A stretch of 64,000 nt of DNA from Eggerthella timonensis (GCF_900184265.1 NZ_FXXA01000002.1:1970539-2034538); one strand, 5' to 3'. Counted from the stretch's first letter, positions 33,320 through 41,746 are shown. Program-made: numbers and translations. The notes: generated by a model from the letters alone, not told the origin.

Positions 33320-34387
33320 ATGAAGATCAAGCTAGATGGAGGCTCACCGGTTATGAAGCGTTATAAAACGCTCGCGTCCTGCTGCATGGCGGTCGCGTGC
33401 ATGGCGGCCCTGCTCGCTGTTTTGACGGGCTGCTCATCGCAGCAGAGCTACACTCCCCCCGAGAAAACGCCCACCCTGTCGTCGCCGACCATCGGCAAGG
33501 ACGGCACGTTGCGCGTGGGCGTGAACACCAACAACCAGCCCTTGGCGGGACAGCCTTCCCCCTCGTCCAAGATCGTCGGCATCGACGTGGACGTGGCGGC
33601 GGCCCTGGCCGACAGCTTCGGGCTGAAGCTCGAGGTCGTCGACGTGGGCTCCGATGCCGAATCGGCGCTCAAGGAAGGTACCGTCGACATCGTGATGGGC
33701 ATCGACAAGTCCGACACCAGCACCTCGTTCTGGAAGTCGGACGCCTACCTGCCCACGGCCGTGGCGCTGTTCTCCACGCCGTCCAACTCGCAGGTTCCCA
33801 CGAACGCCGTCGAGACGAAGATCGCCGCGCAGGTGTCGTCGAAGAGCGCGTGGGCGGTGACGAACGAGTTCGACAAGGCCACCTTCTCCACGACCGACGA
33901 CCTCAAGAGCGCCTTCTCCGAGCTGTCTTCGGGCCAGGTGCAGTACGTGGCGGCCGACGCCATCATCGGGACGTACGCGGCGCACAGCGCGGACATCGAC
34001 GTGCACATCGTGGCGCTCATGCAGCAGGCGGGCGGCTACGGCGTGGGCGTGTCCGACGCGAACACCGATCTCAAGCAGGCCGTTTCCGAGGCGCTCGCCA
34101 CGCTGACCAGCAACGGCACCATCGGCGTCATCGAGACGAAGTGGCTGGGCACCGCGCTCGACCTGTCTTCCACGCCGCTTACGGAAGGGGCCACGAAGTC
34201 GACGGACGCGAGCACTGCGGACAAGACGGACGAGCCCCAGGTTGAGGAAGGCGAAGGCGAGAACGCCGACGACAACGCCGCGCCCGCCGACGAGGGCAAC
34301 GCCGCTCCCGCCGACGAGGGCGCGGGCACCGGCGACGAGGTCGACGCCGGCGGCAACGCCGTGCAGCCCGAGGACATCGCCGCCTAG
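33320..34387 (+). CDS. solute-binding lipoprotein, family 3 (amino-acid type)
   Basis: A 355-residue protein with a lipoprotein signal (hydrophobic run then LTGC) and a family 3 periplasmic-binding domain: GTLRVGVNTNNQPL, GIDVDVAAALADSFGLKLEVVDV and the C-terminal GTIGVIETKWLG. The last 60 residues are acidic and repetitive (APADEGN twice). Start ATG 33320 has GGAAGAGG 4 bases upstream; ATG 33353 is equally possible and gives a tidier signal peptide. No ABC permease or ATPase lies beside it, so it either serves a distant transporter or acts as a sensor. A terminator follows at 34412-34447. Confidence 0.85.
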   Translation: MKIKLDGGSPVMKRYKTLASCCMAVACMAALLAVLTGCSSQQSYTPPEKTPTLSSPTIGKDGTLRVGVNTNNQPLAGQPSPSSKIVGIDVDVAAALADSFGLKLEVVDVGSDAESALKEGTVDIVMGIDKSDTSTSFWKSDAYLPTAVALFSTPSNSQVPTNAVETKIAAQVSSKSAWAVTNEFDKATFSTTDDLKSAFSELSSGQVQYVAADAIIGTYAAHSADIDVHIVALMQQAGGYGVGVSDANTDLKQAVSEALATLTSNGTIGVIETKWLGTALDLSSTPLTEGATKSTDASTADKTDEPQVEEGEGENADDNAAPADEGNAAPADEGAGTGDEVDAGGNAVQPEDIAA

Positions 34388-34411
34388 CGACGGCGTTGCG
34401 TCGAACGTGCG

Positions 34412-34447
34412 AAAGCCCTGGATCGCGGAACCCGCATCCGGGGCTTT
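34412..34447 (+). terminator. intrinsic terminator after solute-binding protein
   Basis: The outer stem AAAGCCC/GGGCTTT has an inner GGAT/ATCC pairing, then TTTCTT. Confidence 0.75.
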
Positions 34448-34471
34448 CTTCATGAGGGGTCGATGAAACGC

Positions 34472-34502
34472 TTGACTTGGAGTGCGCTCCAAGTGGTTCA
34501 AT
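34472..34502 (+). promoter_or_regulatory. MerR-type promoter, copy G (larB)
   Basis: TTGACT (34472-34477), 19 bp, TTCAAT (34497-34502). The spacer carries the perfect dyad TTGGAG-TGCG-CTCCAA. Confidence 0.75.
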
Positions 34503-34537
34503 GGTCGGCGAGCGACGAGACGACGGAAAGGCTGGAC

Positions 34538-35317
34538 ATGGAGCAACGAGACCTGCGCGCGCTGCTCGAGCGCGTCGCGGCGGGGGAGACCGCCATCGAC
34601 GAGGCCGAGCGGATGCTGCGCATCGCCCCGTTCACGGAGCTGGGCTACGCGACGGTGGACAACCATCGCGGCATGCGCCAGGGCGTGTCGGAAGTGGTGT
34701 ACGGCGCGGGCAAGACGGCCGAGCAGATCGCGGGCGTGTGCCGGGCGCTTGTGGAGAACGGGCAGGAGCGCGTGCTGGTCACGCGGCTCGACGCCGACAA
34801 GGCCGCTGCGGTCGAACGCGGCTTGGAGGGCGCATGTACGCTGCCGTTCGCGTACCGCGAGATGCCGCGCCTCGGCATCGTGGGCGAGCCCCCTGCGCCC
34901 GACGGCAACGGCCCCATCGTGGTCGCCGCCGCGGGCACGAGTGACCTGCCCGTTGCCGAGGAAGCCGCCGTGACGGCCGAGATGCTGGGAAACGACGTGG
35001 CGCGGCTCTACGACGTGGGCGTGGCCGGCATCCACCGTCTGCTCGCGCACGCCGACGACATCGCACGGGCGAGCGTCGTGGTGGCGGTGGCGGGCATGGA
35101 GGGCGCGCTGGCCAGCGTGGTGGGCGGCCTCGCGTCGTGCCCGGTGATCGCGGTGCCCACGAGCGTGGGCTACGGCGCCAGCTTCGGCGGCGTGGCGGCG
35201 CTGCTGGCCATGCTGAACTCGTGCGCGTCGGGCGTGTCCGTCGTGAACATCGACAACGGCTTCGGCGCGGGCTACCAGGCCCATATGATCAACCACGTGA
35301 AAGCGAGGACGGCATGA
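34538..35317 (+). CDS. larB: LarB: nickel-pincer cofactor biosynthesis carboxylase/hydrolase
   Basis: A 259-residue PurE-like protein. The LarB opening FTELGYATVDNHRGMRQGVSEVVYGAGKT is present, followed by AAGTSDLPVAEEA and the C-terminal PTSVGYGASFGG. LarB carboxylates nicotinic acid adenine dinucleotide at the start of nickel-pincer nucleotide synthesis. Start ATG 34538 after GGAAAGG. It overlaps the short larC-like gene by 4 bases and is transcribed from MerR-type promoter G. No larE (sulfur insertion) or larA (racemase) lies in the window, so the rest of the pathway must be elsewhere or absent. Confidence 0.9.
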   Translation: MEQRDLRALLERVAAGETAIDEAERMLRIAPFTELGYATVDNHRGMRQGVSEVVYGAGKTAEQIAGVCRALVENGQERVLVTRLDADKAAAVERGLEGACTLPFAYREMPRLGIVGEPPAPDGNGPIVVAAAGTSDLPVAEEAAVTAEMLGNDVARLYDVGVAGIHRLLAHADDIARASVVVAVAGMEGALASVVGGLASCPVIAVPTSVGYGASFGGVAALLAMLNSCASGVSVVNIDNGFGAGYQAHMINHVKARTA

Positions 35318-35868
35318 CGACGTTGGTTTGGAACCTGGAGGAGAACGCCACCCGGCGCCACCTGCTGGCGGAGGCGCTGCTGCAGCTGCCCGAGGATCGA
35401 CGGGCGCAGGTGCGCACGGCTGCGGCGAACGCCGGCGTGCCCGAGGGGCATCACCACGACCTGGGCGCGGTGAACGCCACTATCGACGCGCTCGACATGA
35501 GCGAGCGCGCGAAGGGCGACATGCGCGCGATCTACCGCATCCTGGCCGAGGCCGAGGCGACGGCGCACGGCTGCACGGTTGAGGAGACGCACTTCCACGA
35601 GGTGGGCAACGGCGAGGCGCTGCGCAACGTGGCTGCCATCTGCCTGGCCGTGGAGGCCCTCGATCCCGACGAGATCGTCGCCACTCCCGTGCAGACGGGC
35701 CGCGGCACCGTCGTGTGCGCGCATGGCGAGCTGCCCATCCCCGCGCCGGCAACCGCCGCCATCATCGCCCGCGGCATCCCCACCTGCGAGCGCCTTTTGG
35801 AGGGCGAGCGCTGCACTCCGACGAGCGCCGCGGTCATCCTGCACTTCGTGGAGCGCTTCGAGGGGTAA
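35314..35868 (+). CDS. short LarC1-like protein
   Basis: A 184-residue protein whose residues from HHHDLGAVNATID onward match the middle of LarC, the nickel-inserting protein: ETHFHEVGNGEALRNVAAICLAVEALDPDEI, GRGTVVCAHGELPIPAPATAAI and the end GERCTPTSAAVI. The usual LarC N-terminus (CFSGISGDM-type) is replaced by an unrelated stretch of about 45 residues, and the C-terminal LarC2 domain is absent in all frames downstream. It may be a reduced but functional variant or a decaying gene; intact conserved motifs and coupling to larB favour function. Confidence 0.75.
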   Translation: MTTLVWNLEENATRRHLLAEALLQLPEDRRAQVRTAAANAGVPEGHHHDLGAVNATIDALDMSERAKGDMRAIYRILAEAEATAHGCTVEETHFHEVGNGEALRNVAAICLAVEALDPDEIVATPVQTGRGTVVCAHGELPIPAPATAAIIARGIPTCERLLEGERCTPTSAAVILHFVERFEG

Positions 35869-35903
35869 CGCCTGATCGCGAATGCCGTCCCCGTCGCCCG
35901 TTT

Positions 35904-36047
35904 CCGGCAGGAATTTCCCTTGTTGGAAGCCCTGGCGCCCCGCAGCGACGTCCACGGCTTCGGCTGCCGGAAGAAAGCCCAGGTGGCCGTAAGCCGTTCG
36001 CAAGCCCATCGGCCGAGCGCTTTCCAATAGGGGAGATTGCTGCCCGG
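35904..36047. repeat. long-arm inverted-repeat element 2
   Basis: Imperfect arms of about 28 nt (35904-35930 and 36019-36047, e.g. TCCCTTGTTGGAAGC against GCTTTCCAATAGGGGA) flank an interior with AAAGCCCAGGT (35974-35984), about 70 bp from the left end. It lies between convergent larC-like and smsB genes. Confidence 0.6.
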
Positions 36048-36098
36048 CGAGCCCGTACGGGACGCGAAACGGCCGTCGCATGCCCGGCGCCCGCCCAA

Positions 36099-36126
36099 AG
36101 AGAAAGGGCCTCGCGGCCCTTTCTCT
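36099..36126 (-). terminator. hairpin after smsB
   Basis: AGAGAAAGGGCC (36099-36110), TCGC loop and its exact complement, 25 bases after the smsB stop on the minus strand. Confidence 0.65.
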
Positions 36127-36150
36127 CATCTCGCTCGTACCGAACCGGCG

Positions 36151-37080
36151 CTAGTTCAGGAAGTCCTCGAGGATCTCCTGCTCGGCTTCCTCCTCGGTCA
36201 GTCCCAGCGTCATGAGCTTCGTGATCTGGTCGCCGGCGATCTTGCCGATGGCGGCCTCGTGCACCAGAAGCGCGTCTTCGCTGGCCGCCTCGATGCCGGG
36301 GATGGCGGTCACCTTCGCCTTGCCCATGATGATGGCGTCGCACTGCACGTGCCCGCGGCACTGCGCCTCGCCGATTACCAGCGGGTTGAAGATCTGCTTG
36401 GAGTTGTCCTGCGCCACCGAGCGCGAGATCACCTGCACGCTGGAGTCGTCGCCCTTGAGCTCCACCTTCATGTTCGAGGTGGCCACCTGGTCGTCGTGCG
36501 TCAGCAGCTTCTCGGTCAGCACGAGCTTCGCGCCCGCGCCCAGCTCGGCGTTCGTGTCGCGCACGGTGGACGACACGCCGCGCAGCTGCGTGAGCTCCAT
36601 CTCGCAGCTCGCGTTCTCCTCCATCACCACGTTCGTCACGGGGTTGAGGATGCGCTCGCCGGTGCCCGTGCCCTCGCCGTAGTGCTTCTCCACGTACTTC
36701 ACGTGGCTGTTCTTGCCGCAGTAGAACGTGTGGATGCCGTCGTGCTCGGAGGCCTGGTGGCTCTCGTTGTGGATGCCGCAGCCGGCGATGATGGTCACGT
36801 CGCAGTCGTCTTCGATGTAGAACGTGTTGTACACGACGTCCTTGAGGCCCGCTTGCGTCACGATGACGGGGATGTACACCGTCTCGCCCTTCGTGCCGGC
36901 CTTGATGCGGATGTCGATGCCGGGGTTGTCCGTCTTCGTGGCGATCTCGATGTTCGCCGACGAATGGCGCTCGACGAGCTGCCCGTCCTTGCGGATGTTG
37001 AACGCGCCTTTCGGCATGCCGTGTATGTTCGCGATCTCGGCGAGCAGGCTCTCGTCGATGGGGGACAAATCAACTGCCAT
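36151..37080 (-). CDS. SufB/SufD-family Fe-S scaffold, minimal (SmsB-like)
   Basis: A 309-residue protein of the SufBD family. It has a reduced N-terminus and the beta-helix core; HVKYVEKHYGEGTGTGERILNPVT, a late EAAIGKIAGDQITKLMTLGLTEEEAE and the final residues resemble the SufB/D C-terminus. It is far shorter than SufB (about 470). It pairs with the sufC-like ATPase upstream. Two-gene sufC-sufB systems of this kind (SUF-like minimal system) are known from archaea and anaerobic bacteria and build 4Fe-4S clusters. No sufS, sufU or sufD is adjacent. Start ATG 37080 follows AAGGAG 7 bases away. Confidence 0.88.
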   Translation of the reverse strand: MAVDLSPIDESLLAEIANIHGMPKGAFNIRKDGQLVERHSSANIEIATKTDNPGIDIRIKAGTKGETVYIPVIVTQAGLKDVVYNTFYIEDDCDVTIIAGCGIHNESHQASEHDGIHTFYCGKNSHVKYVEKHYGEGTGTGERILNPVTNVVMEENASCEMELTQLRGVSSTVRDTNAELGAGAKLVLTEKLLTHDDQVATSNMKVELKGDDSSVQVISRSVAQDNSKQIFNPLVIGEAQCRGHVQCDAIIMGKAKVTAIPGIEAASEDALLVHEAAIGKIAGDQITKLMTLGLTEEEAEQEILEDFLN

Positions 37081-37139
37081 GGTCAATCTCCTTCATGGGG
37101 TCGTCGTCGCATCGCGCTCCTCGGTTGCATGCGAACGGA

Positions 37140-37155
37140 TGTTTCACGTGAAACA
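37140..37155. other. parS site 1
   Basis: TGTTTCACGTGAAACA is a perfect 16-bp palindrome identical to the consensus ParB-binding site. It lies between sufC and smsB. Such sites cluster near the chromosome origin. Confidence 0.9.
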
Positions 37156-37187
37156 TCCGGCGCGGCGGGCGCGGTGCGGCCTCGGGG

Positions 37188-37964
37188 TTAGCAGGTGGTG
37201 GGGATCTCGGTGATGTGCAGCTCGGTGGGGGTGCTCAGCTGGCAGCCGGGGATGCCCTTCGCCACGAAGCCCAGCTTCGGCATGAGCTCGTCGGGCGTGC
37301 CCGTCTCGGCAACCTTGCCGTCGCGCAAAAGCACGATCTCGTCGGCCAGCTGGATGATGCGCTCCTGGTGCGAGATGATCACGATGGAGCGGCCGTCGCG
37401 CGCCTCGTGGATGTCGCGGAACGTCTCGGTGAGGCGGTCGAAGCTCCACAGGTCGATGCCGGCCTCGGGCTCGTCGTAGATGGCCAGCTTCGGGTCGCGC
37501 GCGAGGATCGTGGCGATCTCGATGCGCTTCACCTCGCCGCCGGACAGGTTCTTGTCCACCTCGCGCGTGAGGTAGCTCGCCGAGCACAGGCCCACCTTGG
37601 CCAGGTACTCGTTGCAGGCGAGCATCGGCAGCTTCTTGCCGGCCGCGATGTCGAGCAGCTTCTTCACCTTCATGCCTTTGAAGCGCGCGGGCTGCTGGAA
37701 GCCGTAGCCGATGCCCTTCTTGGCGCGCTCGGAAATGGAAAGGCCGGTGATGTCCTCGCCGTCGAACAGGATCTGGCCGCTCGTCGCGCGCTCGACGCCC
37801 ATGATGAGCTTGGCCAGGGTCGACTTGCCGCCGCCGTTGGGGCCCGTGATGACCGTGAAGCGTCCGTCGGGGATGGTGAGGGACAAATCGTCGATGATGC
37901 GCTTCGTGTCCTTCGATCCGTCCGCGAGCGGCACCTCGAAGGTGAGGTTCTTCAGTTCCAGCAT
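37188..37964 (-). CDS. sufC: SufC-like Fe-S assembly ATPase
   Basis: A 258-residue ABC ATPase. Walker A is GPNGGGKSTLAKL, the Q-loop is FQQPARFKG, the signature is LSGGEVKRIEIATILA and Walker B is LAIYDEPEAGID; the His switch (IISHQERI) is intact. SufC powers Fe-S cluster assembly on its SufB-type partner, encoded 107 bp downstream with a parS site between. The promoter region holds TTGACT with an AT-rich stretch containing TGATA...TATCA inverted half-sites, so an Rrf2/IscR-like repressor is possible, though none is adjacent. Confidence 0.92.
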   Translation of the reverse strand: MLELKNLTFEVPLADGSKDTKRIIDDLSLTIPDGRFTVITGPNGGGKSTLAKLIMGVERATSGQILFDGEDITGLSISERAKKGIGYGFQQPARFKGMKVKKLLDIAAGKKLPMLACNEYLAKVGLCSASYLTREVDKNLSGGEVKRIEIATILARDPKLAIYDEPEAGIDLWSFDRLTETFRDIHEARDGRSIVIISHQERIIQLADEIVLLRDGKVAETGTPDELMPKLGFVAKGIPGCQLSTPTELHITEIPTTC

Positions 37965-37981
37965 GATGCGCCTTCTCCGTC

Positions 37982-38030
37982 TCTTCTCGTCTAATTGATA
38001 CTATATAACTATCATTAGTGCGGCGCTCAG
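37982..38030 (-). promoter_or_regulatory. suf promoter with AT-rich dyad
   Basis: On the minus strand TTGACT precedes TAGTTA/TATAGT at about 17 bp, overlaid by TGATA-N9-TATCA. The AT-rich tract stands out in GC-rich DNA. Together with parS site 2 this covers the 383-bp gap 37965-38347. Confidence 0.5.
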
Positions 38031-38225
38031 TCAAGCGCGGCCGCGCGCTCGGCGGGAGGCGCGTCCGCCTCGGCCGTCAACGGCTGGGGCGTCCCCCGGT
38101 TCCACCCTCCGAGCACGCACTCGGTTCCAACCGCTTATTCTAGCTCAACCGTGCGCGGATGCGTCCCGAAAGTGCGCTTTCGTCCCGATCCCGCCCCGAT
38201 CCGCGGCGAAAAGGGGGCGAACGAA

Positions 38226-38241
38226 TGTTTCACGTGAAACA
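38226..38241. other. parS site 2
   Basis: A second perfect TGTTTCACGTGAAACA, 1,086 bp from site 1, in the gap between sufC and the M16 protease. Confidence 0.9.
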
Positions 38242-38347
38242 GCGCGATCCGTCTGGAGGGGAGGGCGAGCGCATGCACGGCCCCGAACGCGCCGCGGCCC
38301 CGGCGCAGGAGCGCTCGGGGCCGCGGCATCGACGGGAAGCGTCGGGC

Positions 38348-41344
38348 TTATTCGTTCAGCAGGTCCACCACGGTGAGGCCGGCGTCGGAGGATTCGATGA
38401 TGTCGCGGTTGCCGAACACGCACACGGCGTTCAGCGCGACGGCTTTGGCGATGGGCTCGGCGAGCGCGCGCAGCGCAGGCGCGTCCGCGTCGATCATCTG
38501 GGCGCGCGTCTGCAGGCGGCTCTCGGGCGTGCGCCCCCCGAAGAAGTCGCCGTCCTGGCGCCGCACCAGGGCGCGCGCCTTGAGCGGCGTGTCGAATCCG
38601 GCCACGGTGCTCACCACGTAGCCCTCCATCGCGTCGGCGGCGGGGTCGAACGCGGCGAGCCACGCCGACGCCCCGGCGAAGCGGGCCAGCGTGTCGTCGA
38701 GGTGCGGGTCGCGGTAGGAGTAGAAGCGCAGGTTGCCGGTGCGCGCCGCCTGGAAGCCCGCGCCGTACGCGCCGCCCTTCACGCGCACCTCGTTCCACAG
38801 GTAGTCGTAGGACAGCGCGCGCGCCGCCACCTGCCAGGCGCCCGTGTAGCCCGCGTCGAAGGCGCGGCGGTCGAAGCCCTGCGCTGCGTAGCACACGTCG
38901 GTGGGCACGATGAACGCCTCGTTGAGCACGACGGGGTCGGGCGCGATGAGGCGCGCGCCGCCCTCGCGGTTGCGGCCGAGCGTCGCGCCCGCGGCCGCGA
39001 AGCGCGCGTAGTCGTCGTCGGAGCCGGTGAAGCTCAGCACCATGGCGTTGTCTGCGAACAGGCGCGAGGCGAGGTCGGCGAGGCGCGCGGAAACGTCTTC
39101 GGCGCGCTCGTCGAACGAGGCCAGCAGCTCTTTGAGGAAGCGGTAGAACCCGACGCCGCCCAGCTGCTCGCGCACCACGCCGGCGGGCAGGTAGTACGAG
39201 GCCAGATGCGCCATGGCGCTGGCATGGCCCGCGTTCGCGAAGCCCTGCTCCATGCCGATGCGGCGCTGCTGCAGCACGTCTTTGATCTTGCCCGTGTCGG
39301 AGAAGTCCGTCTCCAGCATGATCTCGCGCGGCAGCTCCGCCAGCTCCTGCACGTTCTCGGTCAGCGCGCTCGAGCTCACGACGAACTTCGGCGCGAGCGC
39401 GGAGGGGTCGGTCTCGTCCTCGTAGATCTCGGCGAAGAACGAGAGGTTGCCCAGCTTGCCGTTGATGAGGGTGTCCAGCTCGGAGGCCGTGTGGCGCGCG
39501 GTTCCCAGTTTGCCCAGCACGAGCCCCAGCACGGCCACGTAGGGCAGCTCGTCGAACGCCACGCTGTCGAGGTCGAAGTAGCGGTAGGCGTAGGCGATGC
39601 CGCGCGTGGGAACGTCGTGGCGCAGCGTAGGGACGTCCGCGCCGTCCACGAGGCCGTACGCGGGCTCCACGGGAGCTTCCCCGATGTCGGACACCGACAG
39701 GCGCGGCAGCGTGGCCAGCGCCTCGGGCGCGTCGGGCTCCTCCTGCAGGCGGCGCAGCGCCGCCTCCTCGTCGGCCACGCGCACGAAGTCCTCCGGTTCC
39801 ATGGCGGCCTCGGCGGCGGCGAGGCGCGCTTCCTCGTAGGCGTCCTCGTCGCCGTCCACCGGGACGATCTCGACTTCGGCCATATGGTCGTTGTCCAGGA
39901 AAACCTCGCGGATGAGCTGCTCGAAGTAGCCCTCGTCGAGCGCCTTGCGCAGAAACGCGAAGTCGTCCTCGTACTTGAGGTAGGATGTGGCCTCTCCGTC
40001 ATCGTAGAGCCAGCCGGCAAGCGCGCTCATGGACAGCGCCACCCCGTCGGCCATACCGAAGTCGCGCTCGCGCATGACGAACTCGGCGCGCGACAGCGAG
40101 GCCTCCACGAGCGTGCGGTCGAGCCCGCCGTCGGCCAAGCCGCGCAGCGTTTCCTCCACCTGCGCGCGGAAGCGCTCGGCGCCGCCTTCCTCGAGCCCGC
40201 GCAGCTGGATGACGGCGAAGGGCTGCAGCAACGAGTCGGCGAAGAACGCCAGCGCGTCGGCCGCCAGCCCCGCATCGAGCAGGGCGCGCTTGAGCGGCGC
40301 CTCGTTCGAGCCCGCGATGGCGTCGATGAGGATGTCCACGGCCACCATGCGCGTGCGCTCGCGGGCGTTGCCGATGACGTAGCCCAGCCCCGCGCACGCG
40401 TTCTCGGGCGCGGTCGCCATGTTCCTCTTCACGCCGAGCGCGCGCACGGGCGCCTGCTCGCGCAGCTCGTGGGGGCCGATCGGCGCGCCCTCCGCGCCGA
40501 TGCCTGCCGCGGCCGCCTGCTCGTCGGCGACGGGGGACAGGTAGCGATCGTCGAGGAAGGCCAGCATGGCGTCCAGGTCGAGGTCGCCGTACAGCGTGAG
40601 GTAGCTGTTGTCCAGGCGGTAGTGGCGGCGGTGCTCTTCGAGGAACTGCTCGTAGGTGAGGTCGGGGATGGCGCGCGGGGTGCCGCCCGACTCGAAGCGG
40701 TAGGCCGTGTCGGGGAAGAGCGCCGCCTGCAGCTCGTCGTACAGCACCGAGTTCGGGTCGGACAGCGCGCCCTTCATCTCGTTGTACACCACGCCGTTCA
40801 GCACGAGGCGCGCCGATCCGTCCGCCGCCTCGGTTGCGGCCACGGCGTCGCCGACCACGGAGTCGCCCGCTTCGGCCTCCACGTCGCCGGCAAGCTCGTA
40901 GTGCCAGCCCTCCTGCTCGAAGATGGCGCGCTTCTTGTAGATGGCCGGATGCAGCACCGCGTCGAGGTACACGTCGGTGAGGTTGAGCAGGTCCTGGTCG
41001 TTCGTGCTGGCAACGGGGTACATGGTCTTGTCGGGGAACGTCATGGCGTTCAGGAACGTCTGCATCGAGCTTTTCAGCAGATCGACGAACGGCTCCTTGA
41101 CGGGGAACTTGTCCGAGCCGCACAGCACCGAGTGCTCGAGGATGTGGAACACGCCCGTGTCGTCGGCGGGCGGCGTCTTGAACGCGATGGAGAACGCCTT
41201 GTTGCTGTCGTCGTTTTGCAGGTACAGCAGCTGCGCGCCGCTCTTGTCGTGGTCGAGCACGTAGGCCGTGCCGTCGATCTCGGGCAGATCTTCGCGCGTG
41301 CGCACGGTGAACCCGTGCAGCTGGGAACCGGGGGTCAGATCCAT
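38348..41344 (-). CDS. M16 family metallopeptidase (presequence-protease type)
   Basis: A 998-residue single-chain M16C-type protease. The inverted zinc motif HILEHSVLCGS lies near residue 68, with the downstream Glu in the EMKGALSDP segment (NGVVYNEMKGAL). Four M16 domains over about 1,000 residues form a closed chamber that degrades peptides in the cytoplasm, as no signal is present. The C-terminal FGNRDIIESSDAG is intact. Start ATG 41344; a GTG at 41353 is possible. It is transcribed alone. It may take part in peptide use together with the Opp transporter next door. Confidence 0.9.
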   Translation of the reverse strand: MDLTPGSQLHGFTVRTREDLPEIDGTAYVLDHDKSGAQLLYLQNDDSNKAFSIAFKTPPADDTGVFHILEHSVLCGSDKFPVKEPFVDLLKSSMQTFLNAMTFPDKTMYPVASTNDQDLLNLTDVYLDAVLHPAIYKKRAIFEQEGWHYELAGDVEAEAGDSVVGDAVAATEAADGSARLVLNGVVYNEMKGALSDPNSVLYDELQAALFPDTAYRFESGGTPRAIPDLTYEQFLEEHRRHYRLDNSYLTLYGDLDLDAMLAFLDDRYLSPVADEQAAAAGIGAEGAPIGPHELREQAPVRALGVKRNMATAPENACAGLGYVIGNARERTRMVAVDILIDAIAGSNEAPLKRALLDAGLAADALAFFADSLLQPFAVIQLRGLEEGGAERFRAQVEETLRGLADGGLDRTLVEASLSRAEFVMRERDFGMADGVALSMSALAGWLYDDGEATSYLKYEDDFAFLRKALDEGYFEQLIREVFLDNDHMAEVEIVPVDGDEDAYEEARLAAAEAAMEPEDFVRVADEEAALRRLQEEPDAPEALATLPRLSVSDIGEAPVEPAYGLVDGADVPTLRHDVPTRGIAYAYRYFDLDSVAFDELPYVAVLGLVLGKLGTARHTASELDTLINGKLGNLSFFAEIYEDETDPSALAPKFVVSSSALTENVQELAELPREIMLETDFSDTGKIKDVLQQRRIGMEQGFANAGHASAMAHLASYYLPAGVVREQLGGVGFYRFLKELLASFDERAEDVSARLADLASRLFADNAMVLSFTGSDDDYARFAAAGATLGRNREGGARLIAPDPVVLNEAFIVPTDVCYAAQGFDRRAFDAGYTGAWQVAARALSYDYLWNEVRVKGGAYGAGFQAARTGNLRFYSYRDPHLDDTLARFAGASAWLAAFDPAADAMEGYVVSTVAGFDTPLKARALVRRQDGDFFGGRTPESRLQTRAQMIDADAPALRALAEPIAKAVALNAVCVFGNRDIIESSDAGLTVVDLLNE

Positions 41345-41554
41345 GTGATTCACGCCTTTCGTATGTGCAGGTCGCTTATGCTTTCCCCCATTGTCTCACA
41401 ACGCCGCCGCCCGCACGCCCGTGCGCGGGCCGCATCACCTCATCCGCAAACTACCGTTGCCTCGCCGTTCCCGCTCGCCGCCTCGCTCTCGGCGCACCCT
41501 TCCGCGCGCTATTCCACCTCCTGCTATTCCCCTCGCTTCCGAGCATCCGTCGAT

Positions 41555-41672
41555 GGCACAAATCGCACGATATGAACGATTTTGAGCCCCCTGTTCGTCT
41601 GCTTTTTGGAGAAAGCCCAGGTCGTGAATTTCCGACGCGCTCTAAAATCGTTCATATCGTGCGATTTGTGCC
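41555..41672. repeat. long-arm inverted-repeat element 3
   Basis: The perfect 29-bp arms are 41555-41583 and 41644-41672 (GGCACAAATCGCACGATATG...). The 60-nt interior contains AAAGCCCAGGTCG (41612-41624), 57 bp from the left end. It dominates the 472-bp gap between the M16 protease and oppF. Confidence 0.8.
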
Positions 41673-41746
41673 AAAGATGCAGCAGCGGACGCGCACGCGG
41701 CGAGGACGTCCGCCGAAGTTGCTCGCGCGCGGCGAAGACGGCCTCG

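Noticed and set aside
33300-33322. GGTCAG followed by CGGAAGAGGCAGC, resembling the SRP RNA core
   Set aside because: Only about 20 bases resemble the SRP core, the spacing differs, and flanking sequences cannot form the SRP domain IV stem. Probably chance overlap with a ribosome-binding region.
37965-38347. Possible replication origin near the parS sites
   Set aside because: No cluster of DnaA boxes, no dnaA, dnaN or rpmH gene and no suitable AT-rich unwinding region were seen. The parS sites suggest only proximity to the origin.
38159-41575. Open frame of 1,138 codons on the plus strand opposite the M16 protease
   Set aside because: No domain or ribosome site; the minus-strand frame has the HxxEH zinc motif and the expected length. 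This is a shadow frame.
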